From Lysinibacillus composti (lineage in GTDB: Bacteria > Bacillota > Bacilli > Bacillales_A > Planococcaceae): 64,000 nucleotides of DNA. This document shows, piece by piece, positions 55,228 to 64,000 of this stretch (its first letter is position 1; every line of letters begins with the position of its first letter). Location of the stretch: the NCBI RefSeq assembly GCF_016908465.1, contig NZ_JAFBDY010000003.1:62001-126000 (forward strand), given 5' to 3'. The notes under the pieces are model-generated. The model made no database searches. It saw only the letters and a list, made by a program, of their open reading frames with translations, and had not been told where the DNA came from. Both the position numbers and the translations under genes were made by a program.

Positions 55228-58200
55228 CTACACTAATTGGATTTCTTTTTCTACGTGATATAAATATAGGATTTTTTCATCAACCTTAATTTGAAGGATG
55301 TCTTCAATGGCTTCACTATAGATACGAAGTTGCACACCATAACGTTTTGTCATTTCTTTTGTTAGCGCTGGTTCTTCTTTAAAACCAGGCAGTACTTTAT
55401 CCGTTTTATAATCTAGGAGTACCCATTTTCCATCCTCATCTTCAAATAAGCAGTCAATAATCCCTTGGATAATTTGTGAATCTCCTTCTTCATCGGAAAT
55501 GCTTAATGTAAAAGGAACTTCTCTCAGTAATTGTTTCGCACTACTAAATCTTTTGCCGATCGAGGTAGCAAAAAAGTTAAATACTTTTTCTAGTTCTACT
55601 ACTTTGATTTCATCACTCGTCAATAATTGACGCTCTACAAGTGCTTCAAGGTATGCCTCTACCTCTCTTACATTAGCAAATCCCTCTTTTGGAGCATGTT
55701 GCATTACGGTATGTACAACCGTTCCAATTTCAGTTGCAGATAAGGATTTTTCTTGTAGGAACTGAGGGCGTTTCGTAGCAGATGACTTTTGTCGATTGAA
55801 CACTGCCGTTTCTTGTTCCTCATCACGTTGTAAACTTTCAATTCGTTTTATTTCAGAAACACTTGTTTTTGATTTCTTTGTAATAGAATTGGAAAATGGA
55901 TACTTCGTTGTAAACCGTTTCGTCAACTCATTCAAAAGCTGCTCGTCTACTTGTTGTTCCATAACATTCAATTCACTAGCTAATGTCTCATTTTCAGAAC
56001 CGAACTTGAATGTTTCATTTGAAAGAACGGTAATCTTCCATTTTGATAAGTGTTCTATTGGTCTATAGTCTTCTTCACTAAACTCATTAAAACATTTGTG
56101 TCTCGCAACAGCCGGTCCAATCCAATCTAAATAGGTTTTTGCACGAGCACGTAAATACTCTGGAAGTAAACTCTCATGTGGAAGACTTTGCATCTCGCAC
56201 CAAGCTTGGCGAACTTTATCCCAATTTTTTACTGAACCAACTAATATTAAACGTTCTTTTGCACGTGTCATGGCAACATATAAAACACGCATTTCTTCCG
56301 CTTTCATTTCGAGAATTTTCTTCTCTTTCATTGCAAGAAATGGCAATGACGTATACATGATTCTGTTGTCAGGGTCAATGGCTTTAACGGCAAGTCCAAA
56401 TTGTTGATCAAATAAATAAGGGTTATTAAAGTCCATTTGATTAAAGCTTCTACCAAGTCCTGCAACGAAAACAACCGGATATTCTAACCCTTTGGATGAG
56501 TGAATCGTTTCGAGTCGAACAACATTATCTTTCTCTCCAATTGCTTTTGCTACCCCTAAATCATCACCGCGTGAACGCATACGATCAATAAAGCGTAAAA
56601 ATCTAAATAAACCTCGGAATGACGTTTTTTCATACATTAAGGCTCGATCATGGAGTGTTCGCAAATTGGCCTGGCGCTGTTTCCCATTCGCCATTGCCCC
56701 AACCATTTCATAGTAATTTGTATCAATGTAAATTTTCCAAATTAAATCAGATAACGAACCGCGTCGTGCAAGATTTCGCCAAGTCTCTAATTGCTGTAAA
56801 AACGTTTGGAGTTTTTGCGCTGTTTGATGAGTAAGTCCTGATTTTTCTTCCATTACAAATTCTTTAAGCGCATCATAAAAAGCTGCTTTTTTATTTGTTA
56901 ATCGAACTTGTGCTAGTTCATTTTCTGTTAACCCCACAAATGGTGCACGTAATACTGAAGCAAGTGGAATATCTTGATACGGGTTATCCACTATTTTTAA
57001 TACATTTAGCATGACCATTACTTCTAATGCCTCAAAATATCCTTTAGAAGACTCTGCGTAAAGCGGAATGCCTGCTGCTTTAAATTCCTCAACTAAATCA
57101 CTCGACCAAGTCATGGAGCGCATTAAGATTACGATATCGCTGTAGCGCATTGGTCTTTCTCGTTTTGCCCGTTCTTTTTCTTTTGCATTATAAACTGTTG
57201 CACCACTGTCAATCAGTTCACGAATTCTCATAATAATATATCTGGCTTCTTGCTGTGATTTCTTAATTTCTTCTTCAATGACGAGATCCATTGCTTCAAT
57301 TTCTTCATCGGTTTCGTCTTGTTCATGATCGTCTTCTTGTTCCTCATGAAGAATCGTCAGTTCAATTGGCATTTCGGCTTCATTATAGGGAGCCCCTGGT
57401 TTTAAGCCCGCTTTTTCGTCGTAATCAATTTCCCCGACGGTTTCACCCATAATCTGTTCGAAAACAAAGTTTGTCCCTTGTAATACTTCTTGGCGACTAC
57501 GGAAGTTCGCATTTAAATCAATTCTCAACCCATTTTGTTCAGGCTCTTCTTCAAACTGATTATATTTGTTTAAGAACAGCATTGGTTCTGCAAGTCGGAA
57601 TCGGTAAATGGATTGTTTTACGTCACCAACCATAAACATATTCCCGTTTGCTTCATTCCCACTTTTCACGAGCTGCAAAATCGTTTCTTGCAAATTATTT
57701 GTATCCTGATATTCATCGACAAGTACTTCTTTAAAGCGCTGTTGGAAATCTTTAGCGACTTGAGAAGGAACAAGTATTCCATCTGCTTCTTCGGTTAAAA
57801 TTTGTAAAGCAAAATGTTCCAAATCGGAAAAGTCAACTAAACCACGTTCAAGTTTTGCGGTTGTAAATCGTTCCCCAAATCGTTCAGTTAACTCAACTAA
57901 TGTAGAAATCATCGGTGCCATCAGACGGATTTCAACCAATAAACGCTCAGGTTTACGAGCGAAAAATGAATCTTTTATAGTAGTCATCACTTTTTTTGCT
58001 TGTTCACGTTTTTTCTTCGCCTTTTCTTGTAAATCAGGGTCACAACTATCTTTTTTTACGCTTGCTAATCTTGCCCATTTTAATGTCACAAAATAATCAT
58101 AGATTTCTTGCCAAGAACAGTTGTCAATTCGGCGAATGGCTTCTTGAATAAGACCAAAATCTAATTCTGCTGTTTCAGCATATGGCGCTGGTCCATCTGG

Positions 58201-58959
58201 TTTCAATGCGTATTGTCTTACTTCTTGAATGTGGGCCAAGGCTTCCTCTAAGCTAAATTTGATTGCCTTTTTCAATGGTTCAATAAAGGGTAAATCATCG
58301 ACTGTAATATTTTCTGGTAAATCATATTGCTCTGGAAGTGAACGTAACCATTTAGTTGGTTCTGGGTGGACACGTGACATTTCATATAATTTATCAATCA
58401 ATATTTCAATCGCTTGATCATCACGATCAGAAGTAAAACTATCAACTAATCGGTATACGGCATTTACTTTTTCTTCATCTTCTTGGTCATAAGCAGCTTC
58501 TAATACTTCAGCTAACACATCATCACGAAGTAACGCAGATTCTCCCTCGTTTGCAATTCGGAATCCAGGGTCGATATCAATGAGATAAGCGTATTGTTTT
58601 ACAATCGACAAACAAAATGAGTGTAGAGTTGAAATTTGCGCTTTATTCACTAGACTTAATTGACGTCTTAAATGTTGATTTTGTGGATTTTTTGCAATTT
58701 CTTTTTCAAGCGCTTCTGCCATACGGTGACGCATTTCTGCAGCTGAAGCATTGGTAAAAGTCACAACAAGCAGCTCGTCCACATCAATTGGATTATCTTC
58801 TGAAATGACTTTTTCAATCATTCGATTAATGAGGACAGCCGTTTTTCCGGAACCAGCTGCCGCTGAGACAAGCGTATCTTGACCTGTTGCCCAGATCGCT
58901 TTCCATTGCTCATCCGTCCACGTAACATCGGGACCTTTAGTTGGAATCGATAACGCCAT
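55228..58959 (-). CDS. addA: ATP-dependent helicase/nuclease subunit A
   Basis: 1243 aa, the RecBCD-equivalent for double-strand-break resection and Chi recognition. UvrD-like motif I SAAAGSGKTAVL (about 33-44), motif II VDEYQDTN, motif III GDVKQSIYRFR, motif V/VI ETIHSSKGLEYPVVFVAG and LYVAMTRAKERL; C-terminal RecB nuclease motif LLDYKTDKV. The start lies inside the addB end (23-bp overlap), so the two are translationally coupled. Confidence 0.97.
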   Translation of the reverse strand: MALSIPTKGPDVTWTDEQWKAIWATGQDTLVSAAAGSGKTAVLINRMIEKVISEDNPIDVDELLVVTFTNASAAEMRHRMAEALEKEIAKNPQNQHLRRQLSLVNKAQISTLHSFCLSIVKQYAYLIDIDPGFRIANEGESALLRDDVLAEVLEAAYDQEDEEKVNAVYRLVDSFTSDRDDQAIEILIDKLYEMSRVHPEPTKWLRSLPEQYDLPENITVDDLPFIEPLKKAIKFSLEEALAHIQEVRQYALKPDGPAPYAETAELDFGLIQEAIRRIDNCSWQEIYDYFVTLKWARLASVKKDSCDPDLQEKAKKKREQAKKVMTTIKDSFFARKPERLLVEIRLMAPMISTLVELTERFGERFTTAKLERGLVDFSDLEHFALQILTEEADGILVPSQVAKDFQQRFKEVLVDEYQDTNNLQETILQLVKSGNEANGNMFMVGDVKQSIYRFRLAEPMLFLNKYNQFEEEPEQNGLRIDLNANFRSRQEVLQGTNFVFEQIMGETVGEIDYDEKAGLKPGAPYNEAEMPIELTILHEEQEDDHEQDETDEEIEAMDLVIEEEIKKSQQEARYIIMRIRELIDSGATVYNAKEKERAKRERPMRYSDIVILMRSMTWSSDLVEEFKAAGIPLYAESSKGYFEALEVMVMLNVLKIVDNPYQDIPLASVLRAPFVGLTENELAQVRLTNKKAAFYDALKEFVMEEKSGLTHQTAQKLQTFLQQLETWRNLARRGSLSDLIWKIYIDTNYYEMVGAMANGKQRQANLRTLHDRALMYEKTSFRGLFRFLRFIDRMRSRGDDLGVAKAIGEKDNVVRLETIHSSKGLEYPVVFVAGLGRSFNQMDFNNPYLFDQQFGLAVKAIDPDNRIMYTSLPFLAMKEKKILEMKAEEMRVLYVAMTRAKERLILVGSVKNWDKVRQAWCEMQSLPHESLLPEYLRARAKTYLDWIGPAVARHKCFNEFSEEDYRPIEHLSKWKITVLSNETFKFGSENETLASELNVMEQQVDEQLLNELTKRFTTKYPFSNSITKKSKTSVSEIKRIESLQRDEEQETAVFNRQKSSATKRPQFLQEKSLSATEIGTVVHTVMQHAPKEGFANVREVEAYLEALVERQLLTSDEIKVVELEKVFNFFATSIGKRFSSAKQLLREVPFTLSISDEEGDSQIIQGIIDCLFEDEDGKWVLLDYKTDKVLPGFKEEPALTKEMTKRYGVQLRIYSEAIEDILQIKVDEKILYLYHVEKEIQLV

Positions 58960-61900
58960 TCTTACATTTCAACTCCTCACGTATTTTGCCGACAATATTT
59001 GCTGGTTTGTCTGCTTTTAAATTTAAATATTGTTGTTCTTGATCTGTTGGGTCGAACTGACAAACAGACTTAAAGCTACAGTAATCACATGCAGTTCTCC
59101 CTTTTAAACGATATGGTTGAATGGCAGTATCCCCACTCAAAATGGCATTTCCTGCTTCTTGATGTTTTTGTCGCACAAAATTTTTCAATTGGGACATTGC
59201 CACACGTGGTACAACACGGGATTTAGATTCAGATGTTGACCCATCCTTTTTTAAATAAACAGGGATAATTTTTGAGCTTCCCCCTTGTTCTAGTTCCTCA
59301 TCCATGGCAATGAGCGAGTCCGAATCTTCCATGAGAAGACCCTTCATTTTATACTTTTTCATTCGTTCAAGATCTAAATCCATTTCATTTAATTCCTGCT
59401 CGATTTTCAAAATCGGATTATGAACATGCACATAAAGTACACCAGCTGGCTCTGCATCGTGTCCTAACCAGTAATTCGCATTCTCCACGGCAACATCCAA
59501 ATACGTTAGTAATTGTAGCGATAAACCGTAATACAATTCATTTAAATCTAAGTCACGGCTAGAAGATTTATAGTCAATGACACGCAAATATGATTGATTG
59601 CCAATTTGAGCACTATCAATTCGGTCAATACGCCCACGCAATTTCATTTTGCGACCACCCTGCAAATCAATTTCAAGTGGTGGCAATTGTTCATCTTTGC
59701 CTGGTCCAAAAGATGCTTCAATTGCAAGTGGTTTAAAATGCGAAACCTTTGCATGTTGTGTTAAGGCAATCAATGTTCGTTCTACGATTCGAATTAATTT
59801 TCGTTGAATATATCGATAGCGTGCACTACTTAATAAAATCTGATGAGAGAATACAGGAACAATTTGTTCTACTGCTTGGCGTGCAAGCGCAGCACACTCT
59901 CTAGGTGATAATCGGTTCCATTGAATTCCTTGACGTTTCGTCTCAAGTGTAATCCACTTTAAAGCTTCATGGAAAAGATCCCCCATCGCAAAGTTTTCAA
60001 GTCGATATTGTGCGCGTTCTTCTAAGTGCAATCCATAAGTCGTGAAATGCGAGAAAGGACAGCGGAAGAACTTTTCAATGCGTGAAACACTTGAAGTTAA
60101 TTCTGTTCCATATAACTCTTCTGTGATTTCCTCCGCTAATTTTTCTGCAACGTTTTTCTTTTCTAATGGACGCATTACCGATTGCATAACAGGCTTCCAT
60201 TTTTCATCTCGTTCATAAAAGCTTTTTAAGGCAACCCATTCAGGATCTAGTTCATTCGAATAATGCGCTTGTCTTAATTGCATCATTAAGAAAGCCAAAG
60301 ATGTTCTTGGATGCATCAAGTAAGGGAACACATTGTCATGTTCTAATTCCTCTGCTGGGTCAATCAACACTCGCTTATGCGGTAAAGTCTTTACGCCATC
60401 TACCTCAAATAATTGATGTAGACGATTGATATAGAGGGATGGAAGCAAGGCTTTACTTTCCTCATCAGAACTTGCATAGGTTACATAAAGTCGGTCCGTC
60501 GGTGATGAAAAAGCACGATAAATTAAAAATGCTTCTTGAAGTAAACGATGTTTAGATGTAGGCGATAACTCTGTATCAATTCCTGCAAACCAACCTCGTT
60601 CAATATCAGTAATTAATCCTTCATAATCCATACGCTTTGGATAAACTCCATCATTTACCCCGATTACAAATACGACTTTCATATTGTCAAAACGTGCGTA
60701 TTCTACAGTAGATACCGTTACTTCATCAACTGAAGGGGGAATATTAGAAAATTGAAGCGTATCATATCCTTCATCTAGGATTTTTGCGGCTTCTTCCACT
60801 GTCATTTTTTGATCTCCAAACATAATGACAAATTGGTCTAACACATTGATCCACTGATTCCATGCTTGGTCATGCTCACTAGCCCCATCAAGTTCACGTT
60901 CAGCTAATTCAGCATCCTTTAAAGCAATTAATTTATCGTAAACTTTTAAATCATCAATACATTGATAAAGAGCTAACGCAATGTCTTTACCTGTTTGTGC
61001 TTTCTTTAAAGCATTTTGTAATTTTTCAAGAGGTTGTTTTACCATCTCTTTCATTTCGTTGATGATTTTTTGCATTGCTAGTTCGTCATCAGTCTGAAGC
61101 TTCGTGGAAAATTCGAGTCCACGGTATTTTTTATAAAACCACCGAGAATCCTCAAACCAACGATATCCATAAATCCCTTGAGCAATAACAAAGTTCTCTA
61201 AACGATCTGCTTTTTCTCTCATTTCTTGTAAACTGCTTCCTATAGGGAAGAATAAATCCGTTTTTATACTTCTAAATACCGGTTCATATTGCCAATTAGA
61301 AGTGATGACTTCTAAAATTGAACGGCTAAACTCAATTAATGGATGATGAAGCATCGATTTCTTCTCGTTCGTAAAGAGTGGAATATCGTATTGTGGGAAA
61401 ATGGTTGAGATTAATGGATCATATACATCTGCTTGACGATACATAATCCCAATATCTCGATATCGTATATTCTCTTCCAACACAAGTCGACATATTTCCC
61501 GGGCAATCCCGTGTATTTCTGCTCGCCGATTTGCCCCCTCCATGATTTGTACGAATCCTTCAGCTTTTCTTGTTTGGGGTACAGTTACATGGAATTTAGA
61601 CTCTACTTGAAGTAAATCGTAATTGTGGAAACGATATGTACCAAACATATGCTCACGATCCTCAATTTCAATTTGGAGATTGTGTGCCTCTTGCATTAGT
61701 TTGTCGTACATTACAGACGCGCGATGGAATAATGCTTGTTCATCGTCTTTATCGTTTTCATCTTCAAAAGGTAAAACAACAGTTACACGTTTAGCAATTG
61801 CCATTAATTGTCTAACAATATCGAACTCTCGAACTGTAAATGCTGTGAATCCATCAATATAAATATGAGCTTCCTTTAACTTTTCTGAGTTGGGAAGTTG

Positions 61901-62470
61901 CTCAACTAAAACTGGAAAGAGACCATCCCCATCCACATATCGGTCACCTAATTGTTCTTCAATCTCCGATAAAATAATATGTAAATCTTTTGATTTTGAT
62001 ATTAAAGTATGAGGGGCTGACTTTTCTTCCAATTTCGTAATGGCGTCTTTTAATGCCACACTATCAATATTGTACTGGCTAAATTCTTTAATTAACTGTT
62101 CGACTTCTTCCGTAAACCCTCGTTTATCGGCTGCTTGTTTAAAAAGAGAGAATTGATCTTTATTTTCCTCTAATAGGCGCCGGATTAGCATACGATAACC
62201 GATTTTATCGATTTTATCTTTTGTGATTCCACCAGTTTCTTGCAGTATATACCACGCTAAACGTTTAAACGTTAATACTTGCGCACGAATCATTCCTTTT
62301 ATATCATAACGATTTGTTAATATATACTCGGCTTGATATGACATTTGGTCAGGAACAATTAAATAAATAGGTGGTCCAAATGGCTTCGTTTTTAATTCTT
62401 CTACGATTTCACGGTGAATAAGTGATGTTTTTCCTGAACCAGCTCTACCGCTGATAATTCGCAATGACAT
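58937..62470 (-). CDS. addB: ATP-dependent deoxyribonuclease subunit B
   Basis: 1177 aa. N-terminal SGRAGSGKTSLI Walker A (about 6-17); central inactive helicase-like region; C-terminal nuclease VIDYKSSSRDLDL. Four Cys for the [4Fe-4S] staple: one in FRCPFSHF (about 800) and three in CDYCSFKSVC near the C-terminus. The start at 62470 (MSLRIISGRAG) is set by AAGGGGG 8 nt upstream; six upstream codons dropped. First gene of addBA. Confidence 0.97.
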   Translation of the reverse strand: MSLRIISGRAGSGKTSLIHREIVEELKTKPFGPPIYLIVPDQMSYQAEYILTNRYDIKGMIRAQVLTFKRLAWYILQETGGITKDKIDKIGYRMLIRRLLEENKDQFSLFKQAADKRGFTEEVEQLIKEFSQYNIDSVALKDAITKLEEKSAPHTLISKSKDLHIILSEIEEQLGDRYVDGDGLFPVLVEQLPNSEKLKEAHIYIDGFTAFTVREFDIVRQLMAIAKRVTVVLPFEDENDKDDEQALFHRASVMYDKLMQEAHNLQIEIEDREHMFGTYRFHNYDLLQVESKFHVTVPQTRKAEGFVQIMEGANRRAEIHGIAREICRLVLEENIRYRDIGIMYRQADVYDPLISTIFPQYDIPLFTNEKKSMLHHPLIEFSRSILEVITSNWQYEPVFRSIKTDLFFPIGSSLQEMREKADRLENFVIAQGIYGYRWFEDSRWFYKKYRGLEFSTKLQTDDELAMQKIINEMKEMVKQPLEKLQNALKKAQTGKDIALALYQCIDDLKVYDKLIALKDAELAERELDGASEHDQAWNQWINVLDQFVIMFGDQKMTVEEAAKILDEGYDTLQFSNIPPSVDEVTVSTVEYARFDNMKVVFVIGVNDGVYPKRMDYEGLITDIERGWFAGIDTELSPTSKHRLLQEAFLIYRAFSSPTDRLYVTYASSDEESKALLPSLYINRLHQLFEVDGVKTLPHKRVLIDPAEELEHDNVFPYLMHPRTSLAFLMMQLRQAHYSNELDPEWVALKSFYERDEKWKPVMQSVMRPLEKKNVAEKLAEEITEELYGTELTSSVSRIEKFFRCPFSHFTTYGLHLEERAQYRLENFAMGDLFHEALKWITLETKRQGIQWNRLSPRECAALARQAVEQIVPVFSHQILLSSARYRYIQRKLIRIVERTLIALTQHAKVSHFKPLAIEASFGPGKDEQLPPLEIDLQGGRKMKLRGRIDRIDSAQIGNQSYLRVIDYKSSSRDLDLNELYYGLSLQLLTYLDVAVENANYWLGHDAEPAGVLYVHVHNPILKIEQELNEMDLDLERMKKYKMKGLLMEDSDSLIAMDEELEQGGSSKIIPVYLKKDGSTSESKSRVVPRVAMSQLKNFVRQKHQEAGNAILSGDTAIQPYRLKGRTACDYCSFKSVCQFDPTDQEQQYLNLKADKPANIVGKIREELKCKNGVIDSN

Positions 62471-62550
62471 ACTAATCCCCCTTTTCACTTGTTAGTACTT
62501 CTATTTTACACTAGAATATTTGTTCGTGTCTTGGAGAAAATTTTCCAGAA

Positions 62551-62731
62551 GAAAAGCGGAGGCGGCTGGTCCACACCCGACAAGCACTGGCCGACAAAAC
62601 TCGACGTCCTGTCGCATTGTCGGCACTCGTACATCCATGTACTTCGGAGGCAACCGGTGAAGGCGCTTTTTGCCTTCGCTGGTATTGTCGAAGTGACCTC
62701 GAGGGTGTAGCCGCCGAAGCTAGACACTGTT
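62551..62731 (+). repeat. Intact dispersed element with Bacillaceae-1-like module upstream of addB
   Basis: Ends gaaaagcggag and agctagacactgtt. Outer stem GGCGGCT/AGCCGCC plus ACACCC/GGGTGT; inside, GCCGACAA (62590-62597) pairs with TTGTCGGC (62617-62624) around CGAC-GTCCT-GTCG; then GTAC-ATCCAT-GTAC; then GAAGGC-gcttttt-GCCTTC. This is the clearest complete copy. Antisense to addB and to the TVP38 gene. Apparent frames over it are artefacts. Confidence 0.82.
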
Positions 62732-62756
62732 CAAAAATTTAAACTTTCTTACGCAA

Positions 62757-62790
62757 TTTAAAAAAACGCCTCAACACGGAGCTGAGACGC
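62757..62790 (-). terminator. Terminator of the TVP38-family gene
   Basis: CGTCTCA/TGAGGCG arms and T6 on the minus strand. Confidence 0.85.
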
Positions 62791-62797
62791 GAAATTA

Positions 62798-63442
62798 CTA
62801 CTTATGAATAGATATTTTCATGTGTTTCTTTTGTTCACTTGCGCTATTTTTTAAATCATGTTCCACTCGCTTATTTAATCGCTTTTCAATCGTTTTTCCA
62901 ATGACCCATAATAGAACGATCCCCACGCCAGCTGAAATTAGCTTCACTGGACTAGTTAATAAGTCACGTAAATCGTAACCTAATACGCTTATACTTAAAA
63001 TCATGACAAACTTACCTGCCATAAGTACAAATAGATAATACTTTTTCTTAATATGAGATAATCCGGCCACCAAATTTACAAGTACCGACGGAGTAAATGG
63101 TAAACAAATAAAAATAAAAAGCGGGCTTAAGCCTCTCATATCAACCCATTTTATGAGCTTTTGTACTCTTTCTTTCTCTACAAATACTTTAAAACGTGGA
63201 TGTTTTCCGAATCTACGGACAACTAGAAAGACAGCATATGAACCTAATACCGCTCCTATCCATGATAGTAGGAATCCAAACCATAAACCAAATGAACTTG
63301 CATTTGCTACAACGATTACTATAAGAGGGAAAAATGATAAAAATGCTTCTAGAAAAGGAAGAAGAATCCCAATCAATGGCCCAAGTGTCCGATATTGTTC
63401 TGCTAATGATTCTATGTTTTCAACTGTAAACCAATCGTGCAC
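62798..63442 (-). CDS. TVP38/TMEM64 (DedA/VTT superfamily) membrane protein
   Basis: 214 aa, about five transmembrane segments. Family marks: GILLPFLEAFLSFFPLIVIV (re-entrant E-x(9)-P type), GAVLGSYAVFLVVRRFGK, and FIFICLPFTPSVLVNLVAGLSHI. GTG start at 63442 is preferred: GAGG, which overlaps the stop of the upstream regulator gene, lies 8 nt before it. Probably co-transcribed with that regulator. The VTT superfamily includes lipid scramblases; the function here is unknown. Confidence 0.85.
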   Translation of the reverse strand: MHDWFTVENIESLAEQYRTLGPLIGILLPFLEAFLSFFPLIVIVVANASSFGLWFGFLLSWIGAVLGSYAVFLVVRRFGKHPRFKVFVEKERVQKLIKWVDMRGLSPLFIFICLPFTPSVLVNLVAGLSHIKKKYYLFVLMAGKFVMILSISVLGYDLRDLLTSPVKLISAGVGIVLLWVIGKTIEKRLNKRVEHDLKNSASEQKKHMKISIHK

Positions 63443-63453
63443 AAGTACCACCT

Positions 63454-63996
63454 CTATTTGTATTGTAAAATTAAATGTAGTATCGTTAAGTCATTTGTTG
63501 GATTTTCATATTGATGTAATAGATGGCCAGAAAACACGAGTGTTTCGCCTTCTTTCAAGTGTTCCTCCATCCCTCCTGATCTAATGATAACTTGTCCTTT
63601 AATGACTGTAATGGTTTCTTCTACACCTTCTGTATGTGCATCGCTTTTATGCACAACACCAGAGTCCATCTCAACTTTGTAAAATTCCCAACCTCGTTCT
63701 GGGTCATATGGAATGATGGAGTACACACGATATTTTCCGTCATTTTCAGCAACATATGTAGTAGAATTACTATCGTATTTTTTAAATTGTTCTTTAGGTG
63801 GTTGTAATAAGGAAGAAAATGAAATGCGTAAACCAGCCGCAATTTTCCAAATAGTTGAGACAGTAGGGTTTGCTTCCCCCTTTTCAATCTGAGCTAATTG
63901 GGCTTTACTTACATTAGTAGCTTTGGCAACATCATCTAAACTTAAACTCCGCTTAGAACGTATTTTTTTTAATTGATATCCAATATTCCGACTCAT
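63454..63996 (-). CDS. XRE-family regulator with cupin domain
   Basis: 180 aa. N-terminal helix-turn-helix (IGYQLKKIRSKRSLSLDDVAKATNVSKAQLAQIEKGEANPTVSTIWKIA, about 5-55) and a C-terminal cupin barrel (HTEGVEETITVIKGQVII ... KEGETLVFSGHLLHQYEN). Such proteins usually sense a small metabolite and control an adjacent gene, here likely the TVP38-family gene. The ATG at 63996 lies at the window edge, so the promoter is not visible. Confidence 0.88.
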   Translation of the reverse strand: MSRNIGYQLKKIRSKRSLSLDDVAKATNVSKAQLAQIEKGEANPTVSTIWKIAAGLRISFSSLLQPPKEQFKKYDSNSTTYVAENDGKYRVYSIIPYDPERGWEFYKVEMDSGVVHKSDAHTEGVEETITVIKGQVIIRSGGMEEHLKEGETLVFSGHLLHQYENPTNDLTILHLILQYK

Positions 63997-64000
63997 GTTT

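Noticed and set aside
62489-62727. Open frames of 73 codons on both strands upstream of addB
   Set aside because: Coincide with the dispersed element at 62551-62731; no start signals.
63153-63584. Plus-strand frame of 143 codons across the TVP38 and XRE genes
   Set aside because: Spans two convincing minus-strand genes and has no ribosome binding site or family features.

Overview
This window is a chromosomal segment of a low-GC, endospore-forming Firmicute. Spore genes (spoVAC/D/Eb, spoVIF, yjcZ, a CotY/CotZ-type coat protein), Bacillus-type regulators (Spx, MecA, SpxH/YjbH, CoiA, RelQ, a CtsR box, a FapR-like box) and AT-rich coding DNA place it in Bacillales. A murE-prfC order like that of Staphylococcus aureus, a clpB gene (absent from B. 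subtilis) and a D-F-B-C-A oligopeptide transporter fit the Lysinibacillus / Solibacillus / Ureibacillus side better than Bacillus sensu stricto. The genus is an inference. No phage, plasmid, IS transposase, CRISPR array, tRNA or rRNA was seen.

Layout. 0.5-9.7 kb: ktrD K+ channel subunit, an SDR/thioester-reductase-like protein, prfC, murE, an M42 aminopeptidase and an aldehyde dehydrogenase. 9.8-12.1 kb: a tiny acidic orphan gene, a hairpin repeat array, a membrane-anchored thermonuclease and PgpA. 12.5-14.3 kb: yjcH-yjcG-yjcF. 14.4-18.6 kb: a sporulation island (spoVIF, yjcZ, spoVAEb-D-C plus a YhcN-type lipoprotein gene, a CotZ-like gene with a collagen-like insert, a CotO-like gene) with recognisable sigma-G and sigma-K promoters. 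18.6-26.1 kb: mgtE, rluA-type pseudouridine synthase, NAD kinase, relQ, yjbL, yjbK, yjbJ, truncated haemoglobin and spxH. 27-36.6 kb: pepF, coiA, mecA, spx, T-box-controlled trpS, fabF, fabH, yjzD. 36.9-40.3 kb: an N-domain-less clpB divergent from an Fnr-type regulator. 41-44.2 kb: yitW, yitV, yitU, degV. 44.2-50 kb: oligopeptide ABC transporter. 50.8-55.1 kb: a pseudo-amylase, yisL, yisK and a DUF418 protein. 55.2-64 kb: addAB helicase-nuclease, a TVP38-family membrane protein and an XRE-cupin regulator. Much of 12-64 kb follows, from memory, the order of the B. subtilis addAB - yis - yit - fabHF - yjb - yjc region, so it is an ancient backbone.

The most interesting material is intergenic. 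(i) Several GC-rich dispersed elements carry paired hairpins with GTCCT/ATCCT loops, matching the two RUCCU loops I recall for the Bacillaceae-1 RNA motif. The stems change with compensation while the loops stay fixed, and every copy is antisense to the gene whose flank it occupies. One copy lies between a CtsR operator and the start of the clpB gene that lacks its N-terminal domain. (ii) Two different tandem hairpin arrays, both with a basic step of about 52 bp, lie between convergent genes; one is effectively a string of terminator-like hairpins. (iii) The amylase-family protein has lost all three catalytic residues and is membrane-anchored.
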